This document shows, one piece after another, positions 13,036-23,553 of a stretch of DNA of 64,000 nt (position 1 is its first letter; each line of letters starts with the position of its first letter). A program made the position numbers and the translations under genes. Below the pieces are notes generated by a model. The model saw nothing but the letters and a program-made list of their open reading frames with translations, did no database searches and was not told the origin of the DNA. Source of the DNA: Polynucleobacter sp. es-MAR-4 (GTDB lineage: Bacteria; Pseudomonadota; Gammaproteobacteria; Burkholderiales; Burkholderiaceae); NCBI RefSeq assembly GCF_018882055.1, contig NZ_JACVPF010000002.1, positions 434,001 to 498,000 on the forward strand. Direction: 5' to 3'.

Positions 13036-13613
13036 ACATCCAAACCAATACGCCGAACTCCTCCGCCCTTATTCCCAGCTTAAAGTGGGTTTTTAGCAAA
13101 CCTAGTCGCGCCCTTGCATTCGGCATGGGCAGTGGTTTAGCGCCATTCGCCCCTGGCACTGCAGGAACGTTGTGGGCCTGGGCAACTTTCTTGCTGGGCG
13201 AGTATTTTTTATCCACTGAAGCATGGCTATGGATTATTAGCGCAGGGATTCTCCTAGGTTGCTGGATCTGCGGACGAGTCAGCGAAGAGTTGGGTAAAAA
13301 AGATTTTGGTGGAATTGTGTTGGATGAAGTGCTTGCCTTCTGGATTGTGTTGATTTTCATTATGCCGGCAAGCCTATGGGTGCAAATTTTGGCATTCGCA
13401 CTCTTCCGGTTTTTTGACGCCATCAAGCCAGGTCCGATTGGAATGATTGATCGACACTTTAAACGCTTAGAAAATGGCGATAACTCCTCTCCATCCAATT
13501 TTGGTTTAATGCTTTGGCGCGGCTTCGGAATCATTGCTGACGATTTGGCTGCAGCATTTTTTACTCTACTCACCATTACGCTTTTACATATTGGATTGAG
13601 CCACCTCTCATGA
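13032..13613 (+). CDS. pgpA: Phosphatidylglycerophosphatase A
   Basis: Inner-membrane phosphatase that makes phosphatidylglycerol from phosphatidylglycerophosphate. It has 193 residues with hydrophobic segments throughout. Seen: FAPGTAGTLWA near residue 37, DEVLAFW, and FFDAIKPGPIGMID, all typical of the family. The start overlaps thiL and the end overlaps pncC, each by four bases. Confidence 0.93.
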   Translation: MNIQTNTPNSSALIPSLKWVFSKPSRALAFGMGSGLAPFAPGTAGTLWAWATFLLGEYFLSTEAWLWIISAGILLGCWICGRVSEELGKKDFGGIVLDEVLAFWIVLIFIMPASLWVQILAFALFRFFDAIKPGPIGMIDRHFKRLENGDNSSPSNFGLMLWRGFGIIADDLAAAFFTLLTITLLHIGLSHLS

Positions 13614-14134
13614 AAAATAACAACGATCCTCAACATGAACTAGCGAGAGCAATTGCCCTGACTTTAGTGGGCCGGGGTTGGAAAATTGCCTTAGCTGAAT
13701 CCTGTACCGGCGGCCTTGTCTGCGCAACTCTGACGGATTTAGCAGGTTCCAGCGATTGGCTTGAGCGAGGCTACATTACCTATAGTAATGCCGCGAAATC
13801 TGAATGCTTAGATGTGCCAGTGGAAACGATTGAATCTTTTGGCGCAGTCAGCGAAGAAGTTGCTAAAGCCATGGCTGAGGGGGCGCTTCGCAATGCCAAT
13901 GTCAACACTGCCATCTCCATTACCGGCATCGCTGGCCCAACAGGTGGTTCACCTGAAAAACCAGTTGGTACTGTTTGCTTTGGCTGGGCAATTGAAGAGA
14001 GTATTGGAAATGATGTGATCAATACCGCCACACTGACCAAGCATTTCAACGGTGATCGTCAAATCGTGCGGGAACAAGCACGCGATTTTGCGCTCTCTCA
14101 ATTTCTGGAATTGCTTAAACCTAAAAACGCCTAA
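13610..14134 (+). CDS. pncC: Nicotinamide-nucleotide amidohydrolase (CinA C-terminal type)
   Basis: Deamidates nicotinamide mononucleotide in pyridine nucleotide recycling. The 174-residue product is the stand-alone CinA C-terminal domain, without the N-terminal COG1058 part. Seen: AESCTGGLVCATLTD near residue 25 and GIAGPTGGSPEKPVGTVCFG in the second half. It is the third gene of thiL-pgpA-pncC and ends 18 bp from the convergent corA. Confidence 0.93.
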   Translation: MKNNNDPQHELARAIALTLVGRGWKIALAESCTGGLVCATLTDLAGSSDWLERGYITYSNAAKSECLDVPVETIESFGAVSEEVAKAMAEGALRNANVNTAISITGIAGPTGGSPEKPVGTVCFGWAIEESIGNDVINTATLTKHFNGDRQIVREQARDFALSQFLELLKPKNA

Positions 14135-14152
14135 CAAGGCAGCACTACAGAA

Positions 14153-15124
14153 TTAGCGTGAGCTTAGCCAGCCCTTGTGGCGGAAGTAGCCCAATGGAAT
14201 CATCGCTGAGATCACCATAGAGATAATGGCGACTGGATAACCCCAAGTCTCTTCGAGTTCAGGCATGTATCGGAAGTTCATTCCCCATACGCTTGCCAAT
14301 AAAGTTGGTGGCATTAAGGCAACAGATACCACCGAGAAGATCTTGATAATCTTACTTTGGTTCAAGTTAATAAAACCGACTGTCGCATCCATCAAGAAGT
14401 TAATCTTATCGAACAAGAATGCAGTATGGTTTTCTAGTGAATCAATATCTCGCAAAATCTGACGTGCTTCTTCTTGCTGCTCATCGGATAGTAATTTGCT
14501 ACGCATTAAGAAAGATAGCGCACGACGGGTATCCATCACGTTACGACGAATACGTCCGTTGGTATCCTCTTCCTTAGCAATCGTTTCGAGCACTTCTTCT
14601 GCATCGTTATCGGTGATGTCATCTTGCAGAACACGCTTACCTGCTTGCTCGAGATTTTCATAAACTTCTTCCAAAGCATCGGCAGAATATTCAGCGTCAG
14701 TGGAGTACAGGTCGAGCAAAACATCTTTTGCATTGCTTACTGAACCAGGACGCAAACGGGCACGCAAACGCACTAAACGGAACACCGGTAAATCTTCATC
14801 ATGAATCGAGAACAAGACTTGCTTGGTCATCACGAAAGCAACTCGCACGTTGCGAGAAGTTTCTTCTTCGTCCAATAGGAAATCAGTGCGAATATGGAGG
14901 TGGCCATCATCAGCCTCGAAATAACGCGCAGAAGCTTCTAAGTCGCCCAAATCATCTAATTCAGGCAAAAGAACGCCAAAAGCCTCTTTAATCCACAGGA
15001 GCTCCTCTTCTTCGGGATCAACAACGTCAATCCAGATAGGGTTGGAGTATTGCAACAATTCATTGCGATCTTCCACTTGCTCTTGCGAGAGGCGGCCATT
15101 TTGCAGGACGAACAAGTTGATCAT
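14153..15124 (-). CDS. corA: Magnesium/cobalt transporter CorA
   Basis: Pentameric inner-membrane channel for Mg2+ (also Co2+, Ni2+). It has 323 residues: a long acidic cytoplasmic domain, a stalk helix and two C-terminal membrane helices. The signature GMN ([12 protein letters not shown]) sits at the end of the first helix and a short basic tail (HKGWLSSR) follows the second. Monocistronic, convergent with pncC and divergent from pyrF. No Mg riboswitch-sized leader is present. Confidence 0.94.
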   Translation of the reverse strand: MINLFVLQNGRLSQEQVEDRNELLQYSNPIWIDVVDPEEEELLWIKEAFGVLLPELDDLGDLEASARYFEADDGHLHIRTDFLLDEEETSRNVRVAFVMTKQVLFSIHDEDLPVFRLVRLRARLRPGSVSNAKDVLLDLYSTDAEYSADALEEVYENLEQAGKRVLQDDITDNDAEEVLETIAKEEDTNGRIRRNVMDTRRALSFLMRSKLLSDEQQEEARQILRDIDSLENHTAFLFDKINFLMDATVGFINLNQSKIIKIFSVVSVALMPPTLLASVWGMNFRYMPELEETWGYPVAIISMVISAMIPLGYFRHKGWLSSR

Positions 15125-15198
15125 GGTGGACTCCTAAGGAATGTGCGCTAGTTTATCCTATAGAACATGACAGTTTCACTAAAATAAGCCTAATCCCA

Positions 15199-16044
15199 AT
15201 GAACTCCAGCCCAAATACCTTTACCCAACAACTCCAGTCTGCATGGGCTTCCCAAGGCAGTATGTTGTGTGTGGGCTTTGATCCAGATCCCAAGCGCCTG
15301 CCCGGTGTATTTCAGGGCAAGCCTGAGGGGATTTTTGAGTTCTGCCGCGAGATCGCTGATGCCACTGCAGATACCGTCTGCTCCTTTAAGCCCCAGTTCG
15401 CCTACTTCGCCTCCCAAAGAGCCGAAGCCCAACTAGAAAAGCTGACTAGATACCTTAAAGATAAATACCCCCATATCCCAGTCATACTGGACTCCAAGCG
15501 TGGTGATATCGGCAGCACTGCCGACCACTATGCCTTAGAGGCCTTTGAACGCTATGGCGCGGATGCCGTTACCGTGAACCCTTACATGGGATTTGACACG
15601 ATCGAGCCTTACCTAAAGCACGCCGGCAAGGGTGTGATTGTTTTATGCCGCACCTCAAATCCAGGGGGCTCTGACCTTCAATTCTTAAATGTGACCCCCA
15701 ATGGCGAACCGCTTTACCTGCATGTTGCCAAGCTGGCTGCACAAAAATGGAATGCCTCTGGCCAAATCAGCCTCGTAGTTGGCGCAACCTTCCCCGAAGA
15801 AATTGCCAAGGTGAGAGCAATTGTGGGTGAGATGCCTTTGCTCATCCCGGGTATTGGCGCTCAAGGTGGCGATATCGATGCCACAGTGAAGTCTGGTGGC
15901 ATCCCCAATAAACCAGGTACTGGCATGATGATTAATTCTTCTAGAGCAATTCTTTATGCAAGCTCAGGAAATGATTTTGCTCAGGCCGCTAGAAAAGTGG
16001 CCGCCACCACTAGAGATGCATTAAGAGCTGCAGCTAGCAAATAA
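15199..16044 (+). CDS. pyrF: Orotidine 5'-phosphate decarboxylase, subfamily 2
   Basis: Last step of de novo UMP synthesis. The 281-residue length and the sequence are of the longer subfamily found in beta-proteobacteria and mycobacteria. Seen: [22 protein letters not shown], and the active-site [16 protein letters not shown] with the Asp-Lys-Asp charge network. Single gene between corA and mtgA. Confidence 0.95.
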   Translation: MNSSPNTFTQQLQSAWASQGSMLCVGFDPDPKRLPGVFQGKPEGIFEFCREIADATADTVCSFKPQFAYFASQRAEAQLEKLTRYLKDKYPHIPVILDSKRGDIGSTADHYALEAFERYGADAVTVNPYMGFDTIEPYLKHAGKGVIVLCRTSNPGGSDLQFLNVTPNGEPLYLHVAKLAAQKWNASGQISLVVGATFPEEIAKVRAIVGEMPLLIPGIGAQGGDIDATVKSGGIPNKPGTGMMINSSRAILYASSGNDFAQAARKVAATTRDALRAAASK

Positions 16045-16066
16045 AATTAGGCTGGGCTACAAAAAT

Positions 16067-16810
16067 CTAACGCGTCTTTGGTTTTGCAGTGGGCGCTAAA
16101 GCTACTCTATCCATGTTTTCTAAAATAAAGTCTTGCCGCGTAGGGAAGTGAATGTTAGCCCTACGACAGTACTGCGCTTTGTCGAAACACTTTGGTGCTG
16201 GCAATGCAGAGGCTAAAGCTGCCGCCTGCTCACGGTCAAGTGATGCTGGCTTTACTCCATAGTAATGCTGAGAGGCGGCACCAATTCCAAAAATACCCTC
16301 ACCCCACTCTACTGAATTCAGATAGATCTCGAACAATCTTTGTTTAGATAGCATTACCTCAAGTAAGCCTGTAATGATGAGTTCCTGCGCTTTGCGAAAA
16401 TAATTCTGCTCAGATGAAAGAAAGAGATTTTTTGCTAGTTGCTGTGTAATTGTGGAACCACCACGTAAAGTAGTTTTAGATTTACCGCCCTGTTGATTGA
16501 GCTGTGAATTTTTAGCCCATGCTTTTTGCATATCTTCAACCCGCACCCCCATGTGCTGAAAAAAGATATCGTCTTCACTCACCAAAACAGCACGTTTGAG
16601 ATTGCTGGAGATTTTGTCGTAAGGAACCCAGCTCGACTGCACGGGGCAAGACCAATGCAAACCGCAAAGCCGCCAACGCTCTGCCCTCTGAAATGCAGTA
16701 CTACTTGGATCAAGTGCCGTCCACATTCCAATCTGAATGACAAAATACATTTGCATGGTAATAAAACCACCCAGTAAACATTTCAGAAGGTAAGAAAGCC
16801 AGCGCATCAA
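16067..16810 (-). CDS. mtgA: Monofunctional peptidoglycan glycosyltransferase
   Basis: Polymerises lipid II into glycan strands (GT51), without a transpeptidase domain. The 247 residues start with a membrane anchor (about residues 5-30). Seen: catalytic EDDIFFQHMGV and the second GT51 motif GGSTITQQLAKNLFLS, then LEIYLNSVEWGEGIFG. It is the last gene of the mpl-to-mtgA run, 14 bp after aroE. Confidence 0.95.
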   Translation of the reverse strand: MMRWLSYLLKCLLGGFITMQMYFVIQIGMWTALDPSSTAFQRAERWRLCGLHWSCPVQSSWVPYDKISSNLKRAVLVSEDDIFFQHMGVRVEDMQKAWAKNSQLNQQGGKSKTTLRGGSTITQQLAKNLFLSSEQNYFRKAQELIITGLLEVMLSKQRLFEIYLNSVEWGEGIFGIGAASQHYYGVKPASLDREQAAALASALPAPKCFDKAQYCRRANIHFPTRQDFILENMDRVALAPTAKPKTR

Positions 16811-16824
16811 AGCTCAGCTAAAAA

Positions 16825-17733
16825 CTAGGAAGTACGAAGTTCTGTCAAGACGGCGCGAGGATCAATCGCATCAGCAAGCGTAGCGCCACGCCAAATTAAG
16901 AATGCATCTGCAGCCTGCTCTACTAACATGCCCAAGCCATCACTCACCCGTGAACCGCGATGTAATGCTTGTTGCATAAACGCAGTGGCTTTGCCATAAA
17001 CCATGTCATAGCCAAAAGATTTTGAAGTAAAAATATTGCTTGCTGCCACATCGCTAATCGGGGATGCATCGGATAAGCCAGCAGCAGTGGCATTAATAAT
17101 GAGATCAAAAGAAGATGCAGTCTTACTAGCATCTTCAAGATCGCTTAAAGAAACCGCTTGTAGTGCAACATTCAGTGAGCCAGCCAAACCACCAAACAAA
17201 TGAACCAATTCCTCAGCCTTAGCATTGGATCGGTTGGCAATCATTAATTCTTTCGGCGACTGTTCCAGCAATGGACCAAGCACTCCACGCGAAGCGCCAC
17301 CCGCCCCCAATAATAGAATTCGGGAGCCTTTAATCTGAATACCCTGTGCCAATAGGTCTCTGACTAAACCAGCGCCATCGGTGTTATCACCAAAGATTTT
17401 TCCATCTTCAATACGTAAAGTATTTACAGCTCCAGCCAGCTGCGCACGCGGCGTTAATACATCTGCAAGTGCCTGGGCGTCCAACTTAAATGGTACAGTG
17501 ACATTCATACCCTTACCGCCAGCAGCAAAGAAAGATTGCGCAGCAGATTTGAACTCATCAAGTGCAGGCTGCAAACGACCATAGTGCATCTTTTGATTCG
17601 CCTGCTCAGCAAAACGTTTATGAATAGCGGGCGATTTGCTATGTGAGATTGGATTCCCTGCAACCGCATAGACATCCACACCAGGAAATTGGGTGGGGTC
17701 GGTATGCAATTGCGCGGAAGTAGCTTGACTCAT
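16825..17733 (-). CDS. aroE: Shikimate dehydrogenase (NADP+)
   Basis: Reduces 3-dehydroshikimate in aromatic amino acid synthesis. It has 302 residues. Seen: substrate-binding NPISHSKSP near residue 27, catalytic Lys in [10 protein letters not shown], Asp in [12 protein letters not shown], and the NADP loop [15 protein letters not shown] with [10 protein letters not shown] after it. It belongs to a minus-strand operon, 41 bp after the TonB-like gene. Confidence 0.95.
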   Translation of the reverse strand: MSQATSAQLHTDPTQFPGVDVYAVAGNPISHSKSPAIHKRFAEQANQKMHYGRLQPALDEFKSAAQSFFAAGGKGMNVTVPFKLDAQALADVLTPRAQLAGAVNTLRIEDGKIFGDNTDGAGLVRDLLAQGIQIKGSRILLLGAGGASRGVLGPLLEQSPKELMIANRSNAKAEELVHLFGGLAGSLNVALQAVSLSDLEDASKTASSFDLIINATAAGLSDASPISDVAASNIFTSKSFGYDMVYGKATAFMQQALHRGSRVSDGLGMLVEQAADAFLIWRGATLADAIDPRAVLTELRTS

Positions 17734-17774
17734 AGTGACTACAGGATAAGCGAAATTGAGTGACGTCTACTGAA

Positions 17775-18638
17775 TTAAGGGCGCAGATCTAAGCGATCAG
17801 ATCCATCTCTTGTGAAATCAAAAGTAGAAACCCAATCTAAAATATCAATCTGATTGCGCATTTCTGCAGGGAAAACTCCAAAGGGAGCAGAAGCACGAAC
17901 AATCGCCAAGGCCTGGCGATCTAACTCAGGATTGCCAGAACTTCGACCAATGCTTAGCCCATCCTTACCCTGAGCGTTGTTAGCAATACGCCCTTGAGCA
18001 TCAACACTCACCACAATGATCAAACTGCCGTATAAAGGGCGTCCGTTAGCCCGTGGGAAAAATGCACTCCCATAGGCCTCTATCTTTTGACGCATAGCAT
18101 CGTAATACTGTGCAAATACAACCGCCTTGGTGCTAGCCCCAGTCAAGACCTTGCGACGTGGCTCTCGCCCATTGACCTGCAAACGCTTCGCTAACTCAGC
18201 TTCTAAGGAGTTCAGCTGCGACGTCACCTTTTTCTCATCACCACTTTTACGACCGCCTGAAAGTGCTCGATCTGCATCGAGCTTCGCCAGCATCTGCTTT
18301 TGCTGCTTCTCTAAGGCCTCAAGGCGGGCGTCTGTACCCAGCCTTGCTCGGTGGAGAGCGCTAGCATCTTGAGTGGGGCTATTGCCTCCTCCATGCAAAT
18401 CCGCTTGCGCTAATTTGTTAGCTTGCTTGGGCGCCACCTGATTACTGGCATTGACCAAGACAACGCTCAGTGGCGTATTTAAACGGCGACTTTCAATTTC
18501 TCCCATGCCCCAGCGAAATGATAAGAAGATCAGATGAGCCAGAATAGAGAGGCCAAGGGCATATCCAAATGGATAGCGGCGCCAACTACCATCTAGGCGC
18601 TCCACTAACTTAGCAAACTTAGGTGGGACTTGCATCAC
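17775..18638 (-). CDS. TonB-family energy-transducing-like protein
   Basis: Probable inner-membrane protein of 287 residues. It has a short cytoplasmic N-terminus, one membrane helix (about residues 26-44), then a charged, coiled-coil-prone periplasmic linker with Lys/Gln/Glu-rich heptads (EALEKQQKQMLAKLD), and a C-terminal TonB-like domain (YGSLIIVVSVDAQGRI and LDRQALAIVRASAPF). No ExbB/ExbD genes are adjacent, so whether it energises outer membrane receptors is open. Its start overlaps the end of the RNB gene by 20 bases. Confidence 0.85.
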   Translation of the reverse strand: MMQVPPKFAKLVERLDGSWRRYPFGYALGLSILAHLIFLSFRWGMGEIESRRLNTPLSVVLVNASNQVAPKQANKLAQADLHGGGNSPTQDASALHRARLGTDARLEALEKQQKQMLAKLDADRALSGGRKSGDEKKVTSQLNSLEAELAKRLQVNGREPRRKVLTGASTKAVVFAQYYDAMRQKIEAYGSAFFPRANGRPLYGSLIIVVSVDAQGRIANNAQGKDGLSIGRSSGNPELDRQALAIVRASAPFGVFPAEMRNQIDILDWVSTFDFTRDGSDRLDLRP

Positions 18639-20607
18639 TCTCAGGAACTTCTGGTGTTTCTATATGCAGCACGCGCACTCCCGCGGTAAGTTGCAAAAGA
18701 TCTACGTCAGCAATAATCACTTCAGCTCGAGTCATGCGAGGGTGCGTCGCCAACTCCGGGACCGGCAAATGCAATGGGACAGGCTCCACTCGGGACATTC
18801 CCTCTTTAAGGTGTCGTACGAAAACCTGTTTAGGAACTTCATCCTGAGCAGCCCAGCGCAAACACCAATATTTCTCAAGACGATCTTGATATTCTGCATA
18901 GGCCGAATAACAAGCCTCAAAGTCAGCAGCGATCCCCATCAAGGCGGCATCTCGTGGTGGAAATGGCGCCACCATCTTGGCAGTGATGCCATGCTTGGCT
19001 ATTGCAATTAACTGCCACTGATTCACTAAATCCGAATAACGGCGCAGTGGTGAAGTACACCAGGCGTAGTAATCCAGACCCAATCCTTCATGAGGACCAG
19101 GTGTGGTCTGCATACGCGTGCGCAAAGGACCCCAGCCCTTTTGAGTACGAAATAAGCCAGGTACTCCATGGTCAGCCAGCAAACGTCCTGACGCACTATT
19201 GCAATAAATCATCCATTCAGCAACGATCGTATCCAAAATCGAGCCGCGTTGACGCGGAGTAATGTCTACTCGCTGTGCGCCATTAAGTTCCCTAATTTGA
19301 AAATGAAAGTCTCTTGCTAAGGCGTTAGGATCCAAAACTCCTAATTGCTCAGCGCGCAATCCATTGGCTACGCGCTGCTCTTGACGGCCTGCATGCAATA
19401 GCTTTGCCGCTGACCACAAAATACTTAACTCTTCGCGATACGAATACTTAGCAGATGCATCAGCCAAACTTTCTTCCGTTACCAGGTGCTCCAAATTCTC
19501 TAGACGCAGATTTGCTCCCATAGGAACCATCTCGGCGCGTAACTGCAGAGTCTCCTTATCTACAACTCCAGCAGCATCGATATCCACATAAATCGATAAA
19601 GCTGGGCGAGCGGCACCCTCATCCAATGAGAACTGCGAAATCACTGTGTCAGGCAACATCGTGATCTTGTCGCCAGGAAAATACACCGTGGACATCCGGG
19701 TACGAGCGACCATATCCAAATCATCATCCTTAGCAATCACCAAACCAGGTGCTGCAATATGAATACCAATCCGATGCCCACCACCCTCAAGCGCAGTCAC
19801 TGATAAAGCGTCATCAATTTCAGTAGTACCTGAATCATCAATCGAGAAGGCGGTGACTTCAGCTAGGGGCAATTCTGAGATGGCAGCATCTAGTGCGGCT
19901 TGGTCAACAACCAAACTTGGGTCATGCGCAGCACCTCGCGGGAAATGAGTCTTTAAGAACATCCCTTGGTGATATTGCAAAGGCGAATCAATCGCACCAC
20001 AGCGAATCATCAACTGCGCAGGAGATTCACCTGATTCGGTACACGCCGCAATTAAAGCTTTATAGGCAGAGGTATTTTTATCCGGAGAAAACAATAATTG
20101 ATTTGCTTGAGACTGGAGCGTTTCTGGAAACACACCGGCCACCAACTCTTTTTGCCATGCGGCCTGCTGCTCTAATTCTTTTTGCTTACGCTCGAGTGCA
20201 GCCAGACCAGCTTGCAACTGCTCTAGTGGCGCTCTTTGAAAACGTCCGCGCCCTTTACGACGGAAAAATACCGGCGCACCTTGTAAGGCAATGGCTAATG
20301 CCGTCTGTTGCGGGATGGTGGCTTGTGCTCCAAAGTATTCTTGAGCAACATCCACTAAACCAAATTCTTCGTCAGGCGCACAGTCCCATAAGAACTGTAG
20401 ATCAATCTCTTTAGATAAAGTATTTGCCTCATCCATTAAGGCTTGCGGTTCTGGTTTTTCAAAACGCAGCCAAACTTCTTTGGCTTTTAGTTTGATCTTT
20501 TTCCCAGACAAGCTCGTCGCCTGCCAAGATTCAGCATCCCCAGCGCCCGAGGCAGACTGGACCGTGGCGACCTTGATGTCTCCACCCTCTTCGTATAAAA
20601 GATGCAT
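18619..20607 (-). CDS. RNase II/R-family (RNB domain) exoribonuclease
   Basis: Predicted 3'-to-5' exoribonuclease or related RNA-binding protein of 662 residues. The RNB catalytic core is clear from about residue 240, with the metal-binding Asp cluster in IDDSGTTEIDDALS, GIHIAAPG, RMSTVYFPGDK and later TSPLRRYSDLVNQ. N-terminal OB-like parts are divergent and I cannot define a C-terminal S1 domain. It starts 2 bp after fabG and overlaps the TonB-like gene, so it is translationally coupled. It is neither clearly rnb nor rnr, so no symbol is given. Confidence 0.88.
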   Translation of the reverse strand: MHLLYEEGGDIKVATVQSASGAGDAESWQATSLSGKKIKLKAKEVWLRFEKPEPQALMDEANTLSKEIDLQFLWDCAPDEEFGLVDVAQEYFGAQATIPQQTALAIALQGAPVFFRRKGRGRFQRAPLEQLQAGLAALERKQKELEQQAAWQKELVAGVFPETLQSQANQLLFSPDKNTSAYKALIAACTESGESPAQLMIRCGAIDSPLQYHQGMFLKTHFPRGAAHDPSLVVDQAALDAAISELPLAEVTAFSIDDSGTTEIDDALSVTALEGGGHRIGIHIAAPGLVIAKDDDLDMVARTRMSTVYFPGDKITMLPDTVISQFSLDEGAARPALSIYVDIDAAGVVDKETLQLRAEMVPMGANLRLENLEHLVTEESLADASAKYSYREELSILWSAAKLLHAGRQEQRVANGLRAEQLGVLDPNALARDFHFQIRELNGAQRVDITPRQRGSILDTIVAEWMIYCNSASGRLLADHGVPGLFRTQKGWGPLRTRMQTTPGPHEGLGLDYYAWCTSPLRRYSDLVNQWQLIAIAKHGITAKMVAPFPPRDAALMGIAADFEACYSAYAEYQDRLEKYWCLRWAAQDEVPKQVFVRHLKEGMSRVEPVPLHLPVPELATHPRMTRAEVIIADVDLLQLTAGVRVLHIETPEVPESDASPT

Positions 20608-20609
20608 GC

Positions 20610-21344
20610 TTAGAGTGAGATCCCGCCGCTGGCCTCAAGTGCTACGCCATTGATATAACTGGCTTCATCGCTTGCTAAGAATAAGTACACGTTCGCCATT
20701 TCTTCGGGAGTACCTAAGCGACCAAGCCAGCTGCGCTTTTCAATATCCTTCAGGATGTTTTCTGGCATGGCTTTGACCATTTCAGTAGCAATAAAGCCTG
20801 GGCAAACTGCATTTACTCGAATACCTTTTGCACCCAATTCACGCGCCCAAGTTTTAGTAAAACCAATGACGCCAAATTTAGTGGCGGAGTAATTTGTCTG
20901 GCCAAAGTTTCCATAGATACCGACAACACTTGAGGCATTCACGACGGCACCTTTGCCCGCCTCCAACATGTGCGGCACCACTAATTGCGTGCAATTGAAT
21001 ACACCCTTCAAATTAACATCAATCACCGTATCAAATTGTGCTTCAGTCATTTTGACTAAACGTGCATCTTGTGTGATGCCAGCATTATTAATCAAGATAT
21101 CAATGCGCCCGTGACGCTGCATGATTTGATCAACAGCTGCTTCAATGCTCGCGCGATCGGTCACATTCATGACAAAAGCTTCCGAACCCGGAATAAGGTC
21201 AACCGCAGCCTTCACTGCCTCAGGATTCACATCTGCAATCATGACCTTGGCGCCTTCTTGCGCAAACCGTTTTGCGGTCGCAAAGCCAATCCCTTTTGCA
21301 GCACCAGTAATGATGGCTACTTTATCTTTTAGTCTCATACTCAT
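20610..21344 (-). CDS. fabG: 3-oxoacyl-ACP reductase / acetoacetyl-CoA reductase (SDR family)
   Basis: NADPH-dependent short-chain dehydrogenase of 244 residues. Seen: TGAAKGIG cofactor loop, NNAG, catalytic Ser ([10 protein letters not shown]) and YSATK. The family includes FabG of fatty acid synthesis and PhaB of polyhydroxybutyrate synthesis; the sequence alone does not separate them, and no fab or pha cluster is nearby. Its start overlaps the mpl stop by one base, so it is translated from the mpl operon. Confidence 0.85.
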   Translation of the reverse strand: MSMRLKDKVAIITGAAKGIGFATAKRFAQEGAKVMIADVNPEAVKAAVDLIPGSEAFVMNVTDRASIEAAVDQIMQRHGRIDILINNAGITQDARLVKMTEAQFDTVIDVNLKGVFNCTQLVVPHMLEAGKGAVVNASSVVGIYGNFGQTNYSATKFGVIGFTKTWARELGAKGIRVNAVCPGFIATEMVKAMPENILKDIEKRSWLGRLGTPEEMANVYLFLASDEASYINGVALEASGGISL

Positions 21345-22750
21345 TACTTTGCTTTCTCTTGTATTGCAGTCAATATTTTTTGATGCACGCCACCAAAACC
21401 ACCATTGCTCATCACCAAAATGTGATCGCCAGGCTTTGCTTCATTTGCAACAGCCTTAACCAAAGCAGATAGGTCATCAAAGGCTGCGGCACGATTGTCA
21501 CTCTTTACATTTAATGGGGCTAAGACTTCATTTAAATCCCACCCTAAAGAATCTTTACCGGCACTTGCACCATAAGCAAAAATCTTATCGGCTGCCTCTA
21601 GGCTACTTGGTAGTTGCGCCTTCATCACTCCGAGTTTCATGGTGTTGGAACGAGGCTCCAAGACCGCCAAAATTCGAGACTGCCCTACACGGCGACGTAA
21701 GCCATCTACAGTGGTAATAATTGCTGTGGGATGGTGTGCAAAATCATCGTAGACCGTTACTTCATTTGCTACACCAATTGTTTCTAAACGACGCTTCACA
21801 TTCTTAAACTCAGCAAGAGCGCGTGCTGCATTAGCAGGAGAAATGCCAATATGGTTTGCGGAAGCAATTGCTGCCAATGCATTGAGTTGATTATGTCGAC
21901 CCATAACACCAGAGTCTGGGGCCCAGGTCACCGTTGCAACTTCTTTACCATCATGCAGAACAATGAAGCCATCCGCTGCTTGAGAAACCAAAGACCACAC
22001 ATTGTGTTTATCTTGACCAAACTTTTCAACAGGCGCCCAAGCACCTCGTGCGATGACTCTCTCTAAAGCAGGCTCCTCACCATTCACCACAACAAGACCA
22101 TTGCCTGGCACTGTGCGAACTAAATGATGAAACTGCGTTTCGATTGCAGCAAGATCAGCAAAGATATCGGCGTGATCAAACTCTAGATTATTTAATAAAG
22201 CGGTACGCGGACGATAGTGCACAAACTTACTACGTTTATCAAAAAACGCTGTGTCGTATTCATCTGCTTCGATCACAAAGTATTTACTCTCACCTAAGCG
22301 AGCTGACACCTTGAAATTCAATGGCACTCCGCCAATTAAATAGCCCGGCTTGTAATCATTAAATTCCAAAATCCATGCCAACATGGCGGACGTGGTTGTT
22401 TTGCCGTGCGTGCCAGCAACAGCCAATACATGGCGACCAAATAAAACTTGCTCACCCAGCCATTGGGGTCCAGAGGTGTAAGGAAGGCCTTGATTGAGAA
22501 TGGCCTCCATCAGCGGATTACCACGTGAAACGACGTTGCCGATCACAAATAAATCTGGCATCGTTTCAAACTGTAATAATTGATCGGGCGAAAATCCCTC
22601 GATGAGCTCAATGCCCTGCGCCTCAAGTTGCGTGCTCATTGGCGGATACACATTGGCATCACAGCCAGTGACGCGATGTCCGGCCTGCCGAGCGATTGCG
22701 GCAATGCCGCCCATGAAAGTACCGCAAATGCCCAAGATATGAATATGCAT
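21344..22750 (-). CDS. mpl: UDP-N-acetylmuramate:L-alanyl-gamma-D-glutamyl-meso-diaminopimelate ligase
   Basis: Murein-recycling ligase that joins recovered tripeptide to UDP-MurNAc. The 468 residues are typical. Seen: N-terminal [17 protein letters not shown] loop [32 protein letters not shown], and [10 protein letters not shown]. It is the first gene of the six-gene minus-strand run ending with mtgA; another cell-wall recycling gene in the window is the AmpD fusion. It diverges from the TlpA gene across only 26 bp. Confidence 0.95.
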   Translation of the reverse strand: MHIHILGICGTFMGGIAAIARQAGHRVTGCDANVYPPMSTQLEAQGIELIEGFSPDQLLQFETMPDLFVIGNVVSRGNPLMEAILNQGLPYTSGPQWLGEQVLFGRHVLAVAGTHGKTTTSAMLAWILEFNDYKPGYLIGGVPLNFKVSARLGESKYFVIEADEYDTAFFDKRSKFVHYRPRTALLNNLEFDHADIFADLAAIETQFHHLVRTVPGNGLVVVNGEEPALERVIARGAWAPVEKFGQDKHNVWSLVSQAADGFIVLHDGKEVATVTWAPDSGVMGRHNQLNALAAIASANHIGISPANAARALAEFKNVKRRLETIGVANEVTVYDDFAHHPTAIITTVDGLRRRVGQSRILAVLEPRSNTMKLGVMKAQLPSSLEAADKIFAYGASAGKDSLGWDLNEVLAPLNVKSDNRAAAFDDLSALVKAVANEAKPGDHILVMSNGGFGGVHQKILTAIQEKAK

Positions 22751-22776
22751 TGGGGAATTTTAGCTAAGGAGTAGCA

Positions 22777-23304
22777 ATGAACCGCAGACAGTGGATTAGC
22801 ATCGCCGGAATTAGTCTTGCAGCCCTGCTTGCAGGAGTGTTGACTTCGCAATGGATTTACAAAACTAGCTTAGCAAGCGATCCCGCTATCAAAGCCTTTT
22901 TTGCCAACCCATGGCAAGCGGCTGATGGCAAACCAGTGGATACAGAAAAATGGCGCGGGAAAGTCCTCGTTGTGAACTTTTGGGCCTCATGGTGCCCCCC
23001 TTGTGTCGAAGAAATGCCTACTTTGGATGCATTACAGGGAGAGTTCAAGGATCAAAATGTCTTATTTGTCGGCATTGGCATTGATTCGCCCTCTAATATT
23101 CGTCAATTCCTAGAAATGACCCCCGTTTCTTACCCCATCGTGATTGGCGGACTAGAGGGCAGTAATTTATCTAAACAAATGGGCAACAGCCAAGGCGCAC
23201 TTCCATACACCATCATCATTAATGCTCAAGGTAAAGCAATTAGCAGCAAACTGGGAAAGATAAGCGAAGAAGAGCTCAGAAAATCAATTAAATCAGCTTT
23301 ATAA
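22777..23304 (+). CDS. TlpA/ResA-like membrane-anchored thioredoxin
   Basis: Thiol-disulfide oxidoreductase facing the periplasm, 175 residues. An N-terminal membrane anchor or signal covers about residues 8-26, followed by a thioredoxin fold with the redox motif WCPPC near residue 72 and the cis-Pro segment ALPYTIIIN. Likely reduces a periplasmic partner such as an apocytochrome or copper-site protein; the partner cannot be told from context. Followed by a hairpin terminator. Confidence 0.88.
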   Translation: MNRRQWISIAGISLAALLAGVLTSQWIYKTSLASDPAIKAFFANPWQAADGKPVDTEKWRGKVLVVNFWASWCPPCVEEMPTLDALQGEFKDQNVLFVGIGIDSPSNIRQFLEMTPVSYPIVIGGLEGSNLSKQMGNSQGALPYTIIINAQGKAISSKLGKISEEELRKSIKSAL

Positions 23305-23328
23305 GCCATTTTAAATACAGTTAGAAAT

Positions 23329-23358
23329 TCCAATTCAGGCAAGAATTGGGTGCTTTTT
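23329..23358 (+). terminator. Terminator after the TlpA gene
   Basis: The stem CCAATTC/GAATTGG with a six-base loop is followed by GTGC and five T, about 26 bp past the stop codon. A competing stem, ATTCAGG (23333-23339) with CCTGAAT (23360-23366), shares the left arm. Confidence 0.55.
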
Positions 23359-23446
23359 ACCTGAATCTTGCAATATCTTCACTTAAATTCATAAAAAATA
23401 GCTAGTTTTTAGGCCATTTTTTGGGCTTCCCATCTGGTTCTAGGGG

Positions 23447-23452
23447 TATACT
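23447..23452 (+). promoter_or_regulatory. Possible -10 element of the aroQ-accB-accC promoter
   Basis: TATACT lies about 100 bp upstream of aroQ in the only sizeable gap before that operon. A -35 match is weak (TTGGGC at a 20-bp spacing), so this is a guess from position and the -10 sequence only. Confidence 0.3.
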
Positions 23453-23553
23453 TTCCCTGTGCTTGGTGAGGCGAATTCTTCATGAAGTAAGCAGTTTTAG
23501 AGAAAAGCTTTATTAACGTAATTAAACCTAACTGCCTCTAAAAATATCGATCT

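Noticed and set aside
12959..13636. 225-codon minus-strand frame opposite pgpA
   Set aside because: It is antisense to a gene with clear PgpA motifs, and its translation is basic and low in recognisable structure, a typical shadow frame.
15125..15198. Mg-sensing riboswitch before corA
   Set aside because: The gap is only 74 bp and shared with the divergent pyrF start; no M-box or mgtA-like fold could fit.
19893..20414. 173-codon plus-strand frame opposite the RNB gene
   Set aside because: Antisense to the N-terminal part of a well-supported gene; no motif or ribosome site.
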